From Paenibacillus massiliensis 2301065 = DSM 16942 (GTDB lineage: Bacteria > Bacillota > Bacilli > Paenibacillales > Paenibacillaceae): a stretch of DNA of 64,000 bases. Position numbers and translations under genes: made by a program. Position 1 is the stretch's first letter; each line of letters starts with the position of its first letter. The notes below the pieces were generated by a model. The model did no database searches. It was given only the letters and a program-made list of their open reading frames with translations, and was not told the DNA's origin. The stretch lies in contig NZ_KB898187.1 of assembly GCF_000377505.1 (NCBI RefSeq), forward strand, positions 186,001 to 250,000, in the 5' to 3' direction. Of this stretch, positions 27,050 through 35,279 are shown piece by piece.

Positions 27050-28321
27050 ATGAAAAAGTCATGGCGAGTATGGACAGTGGCCTTCACCCTACTCACAGGA
27101 ATGACTCTCGTCTCCTGTACGTCTACGGAGCCTGATTCGGTTGTCATGCAGACACCTACCCAGCCGGCTCAAGAGGAAGGACAGACCATCACGATCATTC
27201 CTACGGATCAGGAAAAAAATGGCGTGGATACGACCAAATATCAGATTCAGACGAGATTAACTGATTTCCATCTATTCGATGGAAACAGTGGCATAGCCTG
27301 GGGCGTCACTCGCAATGCCCTTAGACTCTACTATACGCATGACGGAGGCGTCACCTGGACGAATATCTCCCCATCGGAGAACATTCCTTTTCCTGGTGAG
27401 CTCCATTACGGAACAGAGATTTTATTCGCGGATGCCCAGAATGGGTGGATTGTCCGTCAGGCTTGGGGGTCTGCTGATACGATTGTGCTTCGTACCTCTA
27501 ATGGGGGGGAGACCTGGAATATAGCTGCATTACCCGATTCGGGGACCGTTGAAGGCATTCACTTCACAGATGCGTCCAATGGATGGATTGCTTCTGAGCT
27601 AGCTTATAGCGGCAGGATTCTGAGCAGAGCGATCTATCGAACGACTAATGGAGGAGCCAGTTGGAGCAGACAAATGACGAACCCGAATGTAGATGGACAG
27701 GTTGTCAATAACGTTAGTGAGCTATTGCCTTTGATGGGAGAAGTTACAGGTATTCATTTTACGGATGATGAGCATGGCTTTGTCTCGATAAATGTGAATA
27801 ACAGGCCACGTATCTACAATACGTCAGACCAAGGCCGTAGCTGGGCTCCATCAAAGGCTGTCGAGACCCCGAATGCCTGCTCAGCCCCGGAGAATGGAGC
27901 GCCGCAGTTCAGAGACATCCGTGATCCTGACGGCTGGATGCCTTTGCAATGTGATAAGAACGGCTACATAAGCTACAGTGGCTATTTTACCGCGGACGGT
28001 GGGCGCAATCATTGGCAGTATGCACAGCTGAATCTGCGTGTACCAACGGGAATGGCTTCTACCGTACCTACTTTTCTCAATGACAGGCAGGGCTGGGTCT
28101 TAGTCGGCCCAAGCGTCTATTACACCGAGGATGGAGGCAAGGTCTGGACTTCCCTCGGAGCTAACAAGGTACTGCTTGATATGTTGGAGAAGTACCCGGA
28201 GCCTGTAAAAATGCGATTTGCCTCCTCGAAGGTAGGCTGGCTGTTAATTGAGAAGGCAGAGGATCGCAAGTCCCTGTTGATGCAAACCATCGACGGCGGA
28301 AGAACGTGGAAAGTGCTATAG
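27050..28321 (+). CDS. BNR/Asp-box (YCF48-like) beta-propeller lipoprotein
   Basis: A 423-residue surface lipoprotein. The lipobox LVSC follows a hydrophobic segment at about residue 23. At least six Asp-box-type turns of the S/T-x-D/N-G-G-x-x-W kind are visible (THDGGVTW, TSNGGETW, TTNGGASW, TSDQGRSW, TEDGGKVW, TIDGGRTW), together with N/Q-G-W repeats, which point to a YCF48-like propeller. Plausible roles are binding or assembly at the membrane surface. RBS AAAAGGAGG. A terminator follows directly, so it is monocistronic. Confidence 0.85.
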   Translation: MKKSWRVWTVAFTLLTGMTLVSCTSTEPDSVVMQTPTQPAQEEGQTITIIPTDQEKNGVDTTKYQIQTRLTDFHLFDGNSGIAWGVTRNALRLYYTHDGGVTWTNISPSENIPFPGELHYGTEILFADAQNGWIVRQAWGSADTIVLRTSNGGETWNIAALPDSGTVEGIHFTDASNGWIASELAYSGRILSRAIYRTTNGGASWSRQMTNPNVDGQVVNNVSELLPLMGEVTGIHFTDDEHGFVSINVNNRPRIYNTSDQGRSWAPSKAVETPNACSAPENGAPQFRDIRDPDGWMPLQCDKNGYISYSGYFTADGGRNHWQYAQLNLRVPTGMASTVPTFLNDRQGWVLVGPSVYYTEDGGKVWTSLGANKVLLDMLEKYPEPVKMRFASSKVGWLLIEKAEDRKSLLMQTIDGGRTWKVL

Positions 28322-28343
28322 ATGACAGCTTGATTGACAGGAA

Positions 28344-28384
28344 GTCAGTAAATATCCAGCGGATATTACTGGCTTTTTGTTTTT
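28344..28384 (+). terminator. Terminator of the BNR lipoprotein gene
   Basis: GTCAGTAAATATCC/GGATATTACTGGC stem with an AGC loop and a T-rich tail. Confidence 0.88.
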
Positions 28385-28478
28385 TAATTTTAAATTTTCG
28401 GTTTCTTGTGAAATAAATCACAATATAATCGACTTACTGCTGTTATACTTAAGCCATAAAGAACAAGGAGTGATTACA

Positions 28479-28664
28479 ATGAGAAGAAACGAAAATGGAA
28501 CGGTTGATATGACACAATATTTCCTGCAATTCTGCTACACATGCCAGGACGCACATGAGTGCATGACAGAGGAAGAATGCAAAGAGTGCGCAGAAAGATA
28601 CGCCATGGAGACAGATGCTGCGAACGATGAGACTCGTCACTTGCTACAAATGGTGCACGCTTAA
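28479..28664 (+). CDS. Small cysteine-rich protein (61 aa)
   Basis: A 61-residue acidic protein with five cysteines (19, 22, 28, 34, 37) in a C-x2-C-x5-C-x5-C-x2-C arrangement. A zinc or other metal site is possible from the spacing. The ATG at 28479 has AAGGAG 8 bp upstream; a longer frame upstream lacks a site. It has its own terminator just downstream. I do not recognise the family. Confidence 0.7.
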   Translation: MRRNENGTVDMTQYFLQFCYTCQDAHECMTEEECKECAERYAMETDAANDETRHLLQMVHA

Positions 28665-28715
28665 CATGTCTCTCGAAATCGTCGCTTCTCCATCCTTACT
28701 ATTCATAAGCCCGTA

Positions 28716-28752
28716 AAAAAGAACCTCTGCGACCTAGCGCGAGGTTCTTTTT
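28716..28752 (+). terminator. Terminator of the Cys-rich small protein gene
   Basis: AAAAGAACCTC/GAGGTTCTTTT stem with a five-T end. It lies about 50 bp after the stop. Confidence 0.88.
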
Positions 28753-28851
28753 GCTATGCTTGATCAAGATATAAGATCTCTTGCATATACTCTTCTTAGC
28801 AAGCTTTCACATGTCGGGCTGCAAGGGCAATGGGCTAGGGAGGGGATCGAA

Positions 28852-29271
28852 ATGGGATTTGAATCATTGTGGATGTTTGATTGGCTCGGTACGGTATTGC
28901 CGGTCTTTTTTGCAGTTGTCCTTGGAATCGTCATTCTCTCTATTGTCAGGGAGGCCTTGTCGTGGAATCGCAATCGGCAGCAGCCTGTTTTGACGGTCAA
29001 TTCGAAAATTGCTGCACGCCGCACACATCTGAAGCAGGTGCACCATGAGCCTGAGGCTCCGCATACGATTACAGTCTATTACGTAACCTTTGAGGTAGAG
29101 AGCGGTGATCGGCTGGAATTTCAGCTGTCTGGAGAAGATTATGGGATGTGTGCTGAGGGGGATGAAGGAGAGCTCACCTTTCGAGGAACGAAATTCTACA
29201 GCTTTGAGCGTCGGCACCGAACGATGAATGGATCAATGGGTGGACATTCTAGTGGTTCCACTGCAGGCTAG
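28852..29271 (+). CDS. DUF2500 family membrane protein
   Basis: A 139-residue protein. One N-terminal membrane helix (about 8-30, LGTVLPVFFAVVLGIVILSI) precedes a small beta-rich domain with the DUF2500 pattern VNSKIAARRTHL, YYVTFEVESGDRLEF and GELTFRGTKFYSFER. The start at 28852 is chosen for its GGGAGGGG site; an upstream ATG at 28756 would add 32 residues and overlaps the previous terminator. The function of the family is unknown. A terminator follows. Confidence 0.85.
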   Translation: MGFESLWMFDWLGTVLPVFFAVVLGIVILSIVREALSWNRNRQQPVLTVNSKIAARRTHLKQVHHEPEAPHTITVYYVTFEVESGDRLEFQLSGEDYGMCAEGDEGELTFRGTKFYSFERRHRTMNGSMGGHSSGSTAG

Positions 29272-29278
29272 AATATGA

Positions 29279-29308
29279 CCTCCGGAAGTGAGCTTCCGGG
29301 GGATTTTT
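29279..29308 (+). terminator. Terminator of the DUF2500 gene
   Basis: TCCGGAAG/CTTCCGGGG stem with a TGAG loop and TTTTT tail. Confidence 0.88.
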
Positions 29309-29393
29309 CTGTTTTTGGTGGAATATCGTTTCTGCATGCTGTTAATCTGTTTGATATATAATAGGATGTTGTAAGACGAGGAGGCAGATCAGG

Positions 29394-30143
29394 ATGAGAT
29401 TCGTGGAACAGATCGTGGTTGTAACTGGAGCTGCACAGGGGATTGGACTAGCCTTGGCTGATGCATATGCCCGGGAGGGGGCGAAGGTTGTCTACGCAGA
29501 CGTGGATGAGACGAATGGGGCTGCAGCAGCCGCTGCTGCGCGGAATCAAGGTCAGGAAGCCATATTTGTTCGCTGTGATGTAAGCATTGAACAGGATATA
29601 ATTGACCTCTTCAAGCAGGTTCAGGAGGAATACGGTACGGTCCATACGCTGATTAACAATGCTGGTGTATCTGTCTGGAAATCTCCCTATGACTTGACCG
29701 TAGAGGAGTGGGACCGGGTGATGAATACTAATGTCAGAAGCTGCTTCATCGCGTCCAGAGAAGCGGCCAAGCTCATGCGTCATAACCAGACAGGGGGAAG
29801 TATCGTGAATATGGCCTCCACACGAGCAACAATGTCTGAGCCAAGCAGTGAAGCCTATGCGGCTTCCAAGGGGGCAATGGTTGCGTTGTCCCATGCGCTC
29901 GCAGCCTCGCTGGGGCCGGACCAGATAAGAATTAATTCCATCAGCCCAGGCTGGATCGAGACGGGAGACGAAGCAGCGCTGCGTCCTGAGGACCATAACC
30001 AGCATCCAGCTGGACGAGTAGGAAGACCTGCGGATATTGTGCGGGCTGCCTTTTACCTGACAGATCCGGAGAATGACTTCGTGACAGGCGAGAACATCGT
30101 TGTTGATGGGGGAATGACCCGGAAGATGATATATGTACCATAA
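29394..30143 (+). CDS. Short-chain dehydrogenase/reductase (glucose 1-dehydrogenase-like)
   Basis: A 249-residue classical SDR. It has TGAAQGIGLA at about 11-20, NNAG near 88, and catalytic Ser in NMASTRA plus Y-x3-K in YAASK near 152-156. The Asp in VVYADVD after beta-2 suggests NAD. It ends with the usual GENIVVDGGMTRKM. RBS GAGGAGG. It is monocistronic, with a terminator at 30189. The substrate is unknown. Confidence 0.88.
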   Translation: MRFVEQIVVVTGAAQGIGLALADAYAREGAKVVYADVDETNGAAAAAAARNQGQEAIFVRCDVSIEQDIIDLFKQVQEEYGTVHTLINNAGVSVWKSPYDLTVEEWDRVMNTNVRSCFIASREAAKLMRHNQTGGSIVNMASTRATMSEPSSEAYAASKGAMVALSHALAASLGPDQIRINSISPGWIETGDEAALRPEDHNQHPAGRVGRPADIVRAAFYLTDPENDFVTGENIVVDGGMTRKMIYVP

Positions 30144-30188
30144 ATGAATGAACTATTATGAAAATATTAGCTTGAAGTATGAGTACTA

Positions 30189-30223
30189 AGCAGATCCTTT
30201 CCGAAGGATTTGCTTTTTTTTTC
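30189..30223 (+). terminator. Terminator of the second SDR gene
   Basis: AGCAGATCCTT/AAGGATTTGCT stem, TCCG loop, run of nine T residues. Confidence 0.92.
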
Positions 30224-30435
30224 GTTCAGTTGAACTGCATCTGGGTATGGATTCGTGTCTCAGCTGTGAGGATAGGCAGTCTGTACTGTGAAATAGGGAA
30301 GTCCCTTATAGCTCCAGTCTGACATTACCGCCTAGAATTAAATAGTACCGAGTTCGGTGAGGGGTGGAGCCAGCCATCATGCCGACTCCTTGTGCGGAAT
30401 GTCGTGACTTATGATACACGAAAGGGTGTACACAG

Positions 30436-31548
30436 ATGATATCCTTGGATAACACACGTAATTATGAGAAAGATCCTTTTATCGTCATTTGGGAGGTGAC
30501 TCGGGCTTGTGCCCTAAAGTGCCTTCATTGCCGGGCGGAGGCCCAATATCGACCAGATCCGCGCCAGCTTTCTTTAGAAGAGGGCAAACAATTATTAGAT
30601 CAGATCGCCGAGATGAATCATCCTCTGGTGGTCTTTACGGGCGGTGATCCGCTCATGCGTCCTGACCTGTTCGAGCTTGCCCGCTACGCGATCGAGGAGA
30701 ACAAGCTATCTGTTTCCATGACGCCAAGCGCGACGCCCAAGGTCACACGGGGGGCTGTAGAGAAAGCAAAAGAAGTAGGATTGTCACGCTGGGCCTTCAG
30801 CCTCGACGGATCATGTGCAGAGATTCACGATCATTTCCGGGGCACGCCAGGCTCTTACGCAACTACTATGAAGGGCATTGGTTATTTGCAGGAATTAGGG
30901 ATTCCGATCCAGGTGAATACGACCGTCTCCCGATATAATCTTCATGATCTGGAGAAGATCGCAGAGCGCGTTCAGGAGATGAAGGCTGTGCTTTGGAGCC
31001 TGTTCTTCCTGGTACCGACAGGCCGGGGAATGATCAAGGATATGATTAGTCCAGAGGAGCATGAGGCGGTCATGAAGTGGATGCAGGCCAAGCAGCCACA
31101 GATGACTTGCGGAATCAAGGCTACTGAGGCTCCACATTACAGAAGAGTTGTGCTGCAGGCTAGCAGGAATGCAAGTGATGCTCCCTTGGCTGCTGAACGC
31201 AAACGGCCAGATCTGCTAGGGAGAGCGCCTAAGGGAGTGAACGATGGAGATGGGTTCGTATTCATCAGTCACATTGGAGAAGTCTATCCTAGTGGTTTTC
31301 TCCCTGTCGTGTGCGGTAATGTCAGGGAACAGTCTCTGTCTGATATCTATCGCGGATCGACTATTATGAGAAGCCTCAGAGACAAGACGCTGCTCAAGGG
31401 CAAATGTGGTGTCTGCGAATTCAAGCAGCTATGCGGCGGGTCAAGAGCCAGAGCCTACGGAATTACAGGAGACTATCTGGAGAGTGATCCGTATTGTGCA
31501 TATATACCTCAGAGATGGAGGGACACAGGTGTCAATGAAGCCAATTGA
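30436..31548 (+). CDS. Radical SAM/SPASM protein (AhbD/NirJ-like)
   Basis: A 370-residue iron-sulfur enzyme. The radical SAM cluster motif CALKCLHC (C25-x3-C29-x2-C32) is followed by the SAM-binding GGDP near 69. A C-terminal SPASM-type cluster has Cys residues in CGVCEFKQLCGG near 331-340 and a last Cys near 357. This architecture matches the heme-related AhbD/NirJ branch (TIGR04053-like), whose members decarboxylate or modify heme side chains. The next gene, a porphyrinogen oxidase, overlaps by 14 bp, supporting a tetrapyrrole role. Peptide maturation is the main alternative, but no small precursor gene was seen nearby. Confidence 0.85.
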   Translation: MISLDNTRNYEKDPFIVIWEVTRACALKCLHCRAEAQYRPDPRQLSLEEGKQLLDQIAEMNHPLVVFTGGDPLMRPDLFELARYAIEENKLSVSMTPSATPKVTRGAVEKAKEVGLSRWAFSLDGSCAEIHDHFRGTPGSYATTMKGIGYLQELGIPIQVNTTVSRYNLHDLEKIAERVQEMKAVLWSLFFLVPTGRGMIKDMISPEEHEAVMKWMQAKQPQMTCGIKATEAPHYRRVVLQASRNASDAPLAAERKRPDLLGRAPKGVNDGDGFVFISHIGEVYPSGFLPVVCGNVREQSLSDIYRGSTIMRSLRDKTLLKGKCGVCEFKQLCGGSRARAYGITGDYLESDPYCAYIPQRWRDTGVNEAN

Positions 31549-32971
31549 TAAGAAAGTAGTCATTTTGGGCGGAGGAATCAGCGGCTTAAGTGCGGCGTTC
31601 TATGTGCAAAAACTAGCCTTGGAAAGGCAGCTTCCCGTTGAGATCACCATCGTAGAGAAGAGTAAGCGGATGGGGGGCAGGATCGAGACACTTCACCGAC
31701 AGGGCTTTGTGCTGGAAAAAGGGCCTGACTCTTTCCTGTCAAGAAAGACCGCCGTACTGGATTTGTCGAGAGAGCTCGGGTTAGAGGAGGAGCTGGTACC
31801 TACCAATCCACAAGCCAAAACAGCGTATATTCTTCACAAAAATAAGCTTCATCCGATGCCTATGGGCTTTGTACTGGGGATTCCTACCAAGCTTACTCCG
31901 TTCATCCGCACGGGTCTGATTTCCCCGGCAGGCAAGCTGCGTGCGGCCTTGGACCTGATCCTGCCGGCTCGTAGGGAGAAGGAGGATGAGTCACTGGGAG
32001 CCTTCATACAGCGGCGCTTGGGACAAGAGGTGCTGGAGCACATCACAGAGCCACTGCTGTCAGGAATCTATGCGGGTAATACACATAGTCTTAGCTTGAA
32101 TGCAACTTTTCCGCAATTCAAGCAGATGGAACTGATGCATCGCAGCCTGATTAAGGGGATGGCTAAGGGAAGTGGGAGTAGGCCGAGCACGAACCAGGGA
32201 CAAGGCGGACAGAGTGCACAAGTAGCCAAAAGCATGTTCCTCTCCTATCGTGGAGGTCTCTCTACACTGATAGAGCGACTGAAGGAGCGGCTTCATGCTG
32301 CACAATATATGATAGGTCAAGGTGCTGTTGCTATTCAAAAAGAGAAGCAATATCATGTAGTGCTTGAAAATGGGCAGCAGCTTGAGGCAGATGCGATTAT
32401 CTGTGCTGTGCCAGCCTACGAGGCAGCAAGGCTGCTAGCAGAGGTGCCCGGGGCCGACTGTCTACAGGATATTGCCTATGTCTCTGTCGCTAATATTTCG
32501 CTTGCTTATCGCAAGAAGGACCTGGGTGTGGCGTTTGAAGGTACAGGCTTTCTTGTCCCGCGCAAGGAAGGCAGAATGATCACTGCCTGCACCTGGTCAT
32601 CTACCAAATGGAAGCATACTGCTCCTGAGGATTACGCGTTGGTTCGCGCCTATATTGGCCATGCCGGCGCTCAGGATTGGACACAATGGACCAATGAAGA
32701 GTTGGTCGAAGCAGCCCGCCGAGACTTACTAGAATTGACAGGATTGAAGGCCGAGCCGATGATGGTTGAGGTAAGCCGCTGCAACGAGGCGATGCCACAA
32801 TATCCGCTTGGACACTTAGAGACTCTAAAGAGCTTGAGGGATACGCTGGCAGAGCGCCTGCCTGGGATATGGCTGTGCGGTGCCGGATATGGTGGTGTTG
32901 GCATCCCAGATTGCATCGCTCAAGGCAAGGCTGCGGCCGAACAGCTACTGGCGGCATATACAGATATGTAA
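31535..32971 (+). CDS. hemY: Coproporphyrinogen/protoporphyrinogen oxidase (HemY/CgoX)
   Basis: A 478-residue FAD enzyme that aromatises a porphyrinogen. The dinucleotide motif VVILGGGISGLSAAF is at about 8-22, GGRIETL near 45-51 and GPDSFLSRK near 62-70. The C-terminal flavin motif GIWLCGAGYGGVGIPD is near 445-460. The start at 31535, in CAATGAAGCC, overlaps the radical SAM stop and follows GGAGGG; a longer upstream frame is only an extension in the overlap. In Gram-positive bacteria this enzyme works in the coproporphyrin-dependent heme route. The usual hemE-hemH partners are not next to it here. Confidence 0.9.
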   Translation: MKPIDKKVVILGGGISGLSAAFYVQKLALERQLPVEITIVEKSKRMGGRIETLHRQGFVLEKGPDSFLSRKTAVLDLSRELGLEEELVPTNPQAKTAYILHKNKLHPMPMGFVLGIPTKLTPFIRTGLISPAGKLRAALDLILPARREKEDESLGAFIQRRLGQEVLEHITEPLLSGIYAGNTHSLSLNATFPQFKQMELMHRSLIKGMAKGSGSRPSTNQGQGGQSAQVAKSMFLSYRGGLSTLIERLKERLHAAQYMIGQGAVAIQKEKQYHVVLENGQQLEADAIICAVPAYEAARLLAEVPGADCLQDIAYVSVANISLAYRKKDLGVAFEGTGFLVPRKEGRMITACTWSSTKWKHTAPEDYALVRAYIGHAGAQDWTQWTNEELVEAARRDLLELTGLKAEPMMVEVSRCNEAMPQYPLGHLETLKSLRDTLAERLPGIWLCGAGYGGVGIPDCIAQGKAAAEQLLAAYTDM

Positions 32972-33058
32972 GATGTATAAGGCATATAGAACATATGGCA
33001 GGATGGCTTACCAAAGAACTCTATGTGCTATGAGCTTTGATTATTGTGTCTAAAATAA

Positions 33059-33403
33059 ATGAAGATGGATTTAGTGAAGATTGCAAGAAAGATCATAGAG
33101 AGGTGTATGGCATCGCCTATACTAAAAATACTTTCAGGACGTTGGAAGCATCTTATTCTTTGGTTTTTAAAGTTTAACCCTCGTCGATATAATGAAATTA
33201 AGTCTCGTCTATGGGGACTTTCGCAAGGATCTCTTACAAAACAACTTCGTGAATTAGAAACGGATGGCTTAATTAATCGAAAAATTTACCCAGAGGTACC
33301 TCCGCGTGTTGAATATTCATTAACATTAAAGGGAGAGGAGTTAATTCCCATTATTGATTTAATGGAAGAATTTAGGGAGAAGTTTGGGGATAAAATAAAT
33401 TAA
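33059..33403 (+). CDS. HxlR-family (DUF24) regulator
   Basis: A 114-residue winged-helix protein. The N-terminal Cys16 in ERCMASPILKIL sits where HxlR/YodB proteins keep their redox-sensing Cys. GRWKHLILWFL, SQGSLTKQLRELETDGLI and PPRVEYSLTLKG follow the HxlR pattern. No ribosome site precedes ATG 33059. The ATG at 33107 has a nearer AGAGG but would lose the Cys. The gene is visibly more A/T-rich than its neighbours, suggesting recent arrival. No obvious target gene is adjacent. Confidence 0.82.
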   Translation: MKMDLVKIARKIIERCMASPILKILSGRWKHLILWFLKFNPRRYNEIKSRLWGLSQGSLTKQLRELETDGLINRKIYPEVPPRVEYSLTLKGEELIPIIDLMEEFREKFGDKIN

Positions 33404-33537
33404 CCCAAATTGCACATCCTAAATTAATGATGCCCGTCAGAAAGAAGCATCGTCAGTCTAGAACTTTACTTTCTTCTGACTTCTGTGCAATATGTATAGC
33501 TATGCATAGCGTACATCCATACAACCTTGTAACCGTT

Positions 33538-33564
33538 GAAGCCCTACTGTGTAGGGCTGTTTTT
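33538..33564 (+). terminator. Terminator between hxlR and cwlJ
   Basis: AGCCCTAC/GTAGGGCT stem with a TGT loop followed by GTTTTT. It separates the regulator from the germination genes. Confidence 0.85.
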
Positions 33565-33679
33565 GCGTTAAAATTTGCGATCCCAAGCTGAGGATAAATT
33601 TTTTCTGAAGCAATAGTCACAACATGGGCGAATGTACAATACGATATCATGTGCAAAAGGAAGAAGAGGAGGGCTGAAG

Positions 33680-34102
33680 TTGGCTGTCATTAAAGCAAAT
33701 TCGGAGGATGTAAAGACGCTGGCCCGTCTCATGAGAGCCGAGGCGGAGGGCGAAGGCGAGCAAGGGATGCTGATGGTAGGGAACGTCGGAGTCAATCGTA
33801 TTCTTGGCAATTGTTTGGATTTTCGGAACATCCGATTGATGAATGACATGGTATTTCAGAGCCCGGGCGGCTTTGAAGCGACCCAGAAAGGTTATTTCTA
33901 CCAAAGAGCCAGGGATCGTGACATTCGTCTGGCCCAGCGTGTCATCAATGGAGAGAAAATCCGCCCAGCGGGCAACGCGTTATGGTTCTTTCGGCCAGCA
34001 GGAGAATGCCCTGGGACCTGGTATAACCAGGAAAATACCGGACGCTACAAGGCGCACTGCTTTTTCCGTCCTACTGCTGAGGACTGTCCAGCCGTCTATT
34101 AG
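33680..34102 (+). CDS. cwlJ: Spore cortex-lytic cell wall hydrolase CwlJ
   Basis: A 140-residue SleB/CwlJ-type hydrolase, close to the size of Bacillus CwlJ. The domain starts with LARLMRAEAEGEGEQGM, holding the candidate catalytic Glu, and ends with aromatic and Cys-containing segments (WFFRPAGECPGTWYNQ, CFFRP). It has no signal peptide, as expected of CwlJ, which is deposited in the coat from the mother cell. It uses a TTG start at 33680 with GGAGGG 7 bp upstream. gerQ follows, as in Bacillus, and GerQ is needed for CwlJ to localise. It breaks down cortex peptidoglycan in germination. Confidence 0.9.
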   Translation: MAVIKANSEDVKTLARLMRAEAEGEGEQGMLMVGNVGVNRILGNCLDFRNIRLMNDMVFQSPGGFEATQKGYFYQRARDRDIRLAQRVINGEKIRPAGNALWFFRPAGECPGTWYNQENTGRYKAHCFFRPTAEDCPAVY

Positions 34103-34122
34103 TCTGCAACTGTACTTAACGC

Positions 34123-34172
34123 CATGAAGTAACAACATGATTAACAGCATGAAGTAACACGATGAGGTAACG
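34123..34172. repeat. 12-13-bp imperfect tandem repeat after cwlJ
   Basis: Four imperfect units around CATGAAGTAAC: CATGAAGTAACAA, CATGATTAACAG, CATGAAGTAACA, CGATGAGGTAACG. It starts 21 bp after the cwlJ stop. Confidence 0.75.
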
Positions 34173-34253
34173 CCGAGACGTATTAACACACCGTATCTTC
34201 TTATTGTCTGCAATGCCATTTTAGTTCGACAGAATCAAGGAGGAATCACGAAT

Positions 34254-34760
34254 ATGTATCCACAAGCTTTTCAACCGACGTTCTTTCCACCTGTTAGCGG
34301 AGTATCTTATCCTGCAAGAATGGCAGCCCCCAATTCGCCTAACATGCCTATGGTAAGTCCATCCATGACAGGTATGCCTAATTCCCCGATGATGGGGGGC
34401 ATGATGGGAGCTTCGATGGTTCCCCCGCAGGTCAGCAGCGGAAGCGTAATGACGCCGTCCGGAACCGTTGTGCAGACACAGACACCTCAATTCGAGCAAT
34501 CTTATATTGAGAACATTTTGCGTCTGAACCTGGGAAAAGTCGGTACCTTCTACATGACCTATGAAAATAACAGCGAATGGAATGCGAAAATCTTCAAGGG
34601 TGTGCTGGAGGCAGCTGGACGTGACCACATCATCATCAGCGATCCCAAGACGGGTGTTCGGACGATCCTGCTGATGGTCAATCTGGATTATGCTACCTTC
34701 GATGAGCCGCTAGTATACCAGTATCCTGGAGTACAGGGGAACCCGCCTACACGGTTCTAG
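34254..34760 (+). CDS. gerQ: Spore coat protein GerQ
   Basis: A 168-residue coat protein. The first 80 residues are low-complexity and rich in Met, Pro, Ser and Gly. The conserved GerQ domain (about 85-160) contains QSYIENILRLNLGK and VTFYMTYENN-like sequence, then NLDYATFDEPLVY. GerQ holds CwlJ in the spore coat and is crosslinked by transglutaminase in Bacillus. RBS AAGGAGGA. It follows cwlJ by 151 bp and is closed by a strong terminator. This pair is direct evidence for endospore formation. Confidence 0.92.
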   Translation: MYPQAFQPTFFPPVSGVSYPARMAAPNSPNMPMVSPSMTGMPNSPMMGGMMGASMVPPQVSSGSVMTPSGTVVQTQTPQFEQSYIENILRLNLGKVGTFYMTYENNSEWNAKIFKGVLEAAGRDHIIISDPKTGVRTILLMVNLDYATFDEPLVYQYPGVQGNPPTRF

Positions 34761-34820
34761 TCCATCCAGCGTGGCTCGATTGTGAGGATGCTGTGAACAT
34801 TACATGAAAATATTGTATCC

Positions 34821-34847
34821 TATCCTCTGCGAAAGCAGAGGATTTTT
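34821..34847 (+). terminator. Terminator of gerQ
   Basis: TCCTCTGC/GCAGAGGA stem with a GAAA tetraloop followed by TTTTT. It is a textbook terminator. Confidence 0.95.
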
Positions 34848-35279
34848 GCTGTATATGGAAAAAAAGTGAAACTGACGGACAAAACGTCGCAAAATCGGGC
34901 ATTCAGGCCCTTTAATAGCTGAAAACAGCCGAAATTTGGGTGAAAACAGCTTCTCATCCAGTTTTGCAGTGATAGCTGACTGTTTCGTTGTGTAGGGTAT
35001 ATCTATATAATTAAGTATAAGTTTTTACTTATGCTGCGCATGTTGCATCAATCTTGCGAGTGATATCCCATCAGCAGTAGGTAGTGGAAAGCGTCTTGTA
35101 ACGTCTACATAAGCTACCCCTGATTGATACATTCGAATTATTATGCTATGTGCCGATGTGAAGAGAGGAGTGGGCCCATTGGGGAGTTGAAGCTGCAGTC
35201 TGCAGGAAGTCCGGTATATGTGCAAACCATTCGAAGGAGGTGCACCTGGCTGCTAATCCATTGGTGGTCAGGGAATTGA
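34848..35279. other. Long structured non-coding region before the CNNM gene
   Basis: About 430 bp without a convincing gene. Seen in it: two near copies of GTGAAAACAGC/GCTGAAAACAGC near 34920-34955, a 9-bp hairpin AGTATAAGT/ACTTATGCT with a TTTT loop at 35014-35035, and a long-range pair GGTAG/CTACC near 35080-35118. An unused strong AAGGAGGTG at 35234 precedes a 13-codon CTG-start frame whose stop overlaps the TTG start of the CNNM gene. It may be a regulatory leader. I could not match it to a known riboswitch class. Confidence 0.45.

Noticed and set aside
30436..31548. Peptide-modifying (RiPP) radical SAM system
   Set aside because: SPASM architecture allows it, but no small precursor peptide gene or peptidase/transporter pair is adjacent, and the overlapping partner is a heme enzyme.
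35000..35279. Known metal riboswitch (M-box or yybP-ykoY)
   Set aside because: The conserved core sequences of those classes are not found; only generic hairpins are seen.
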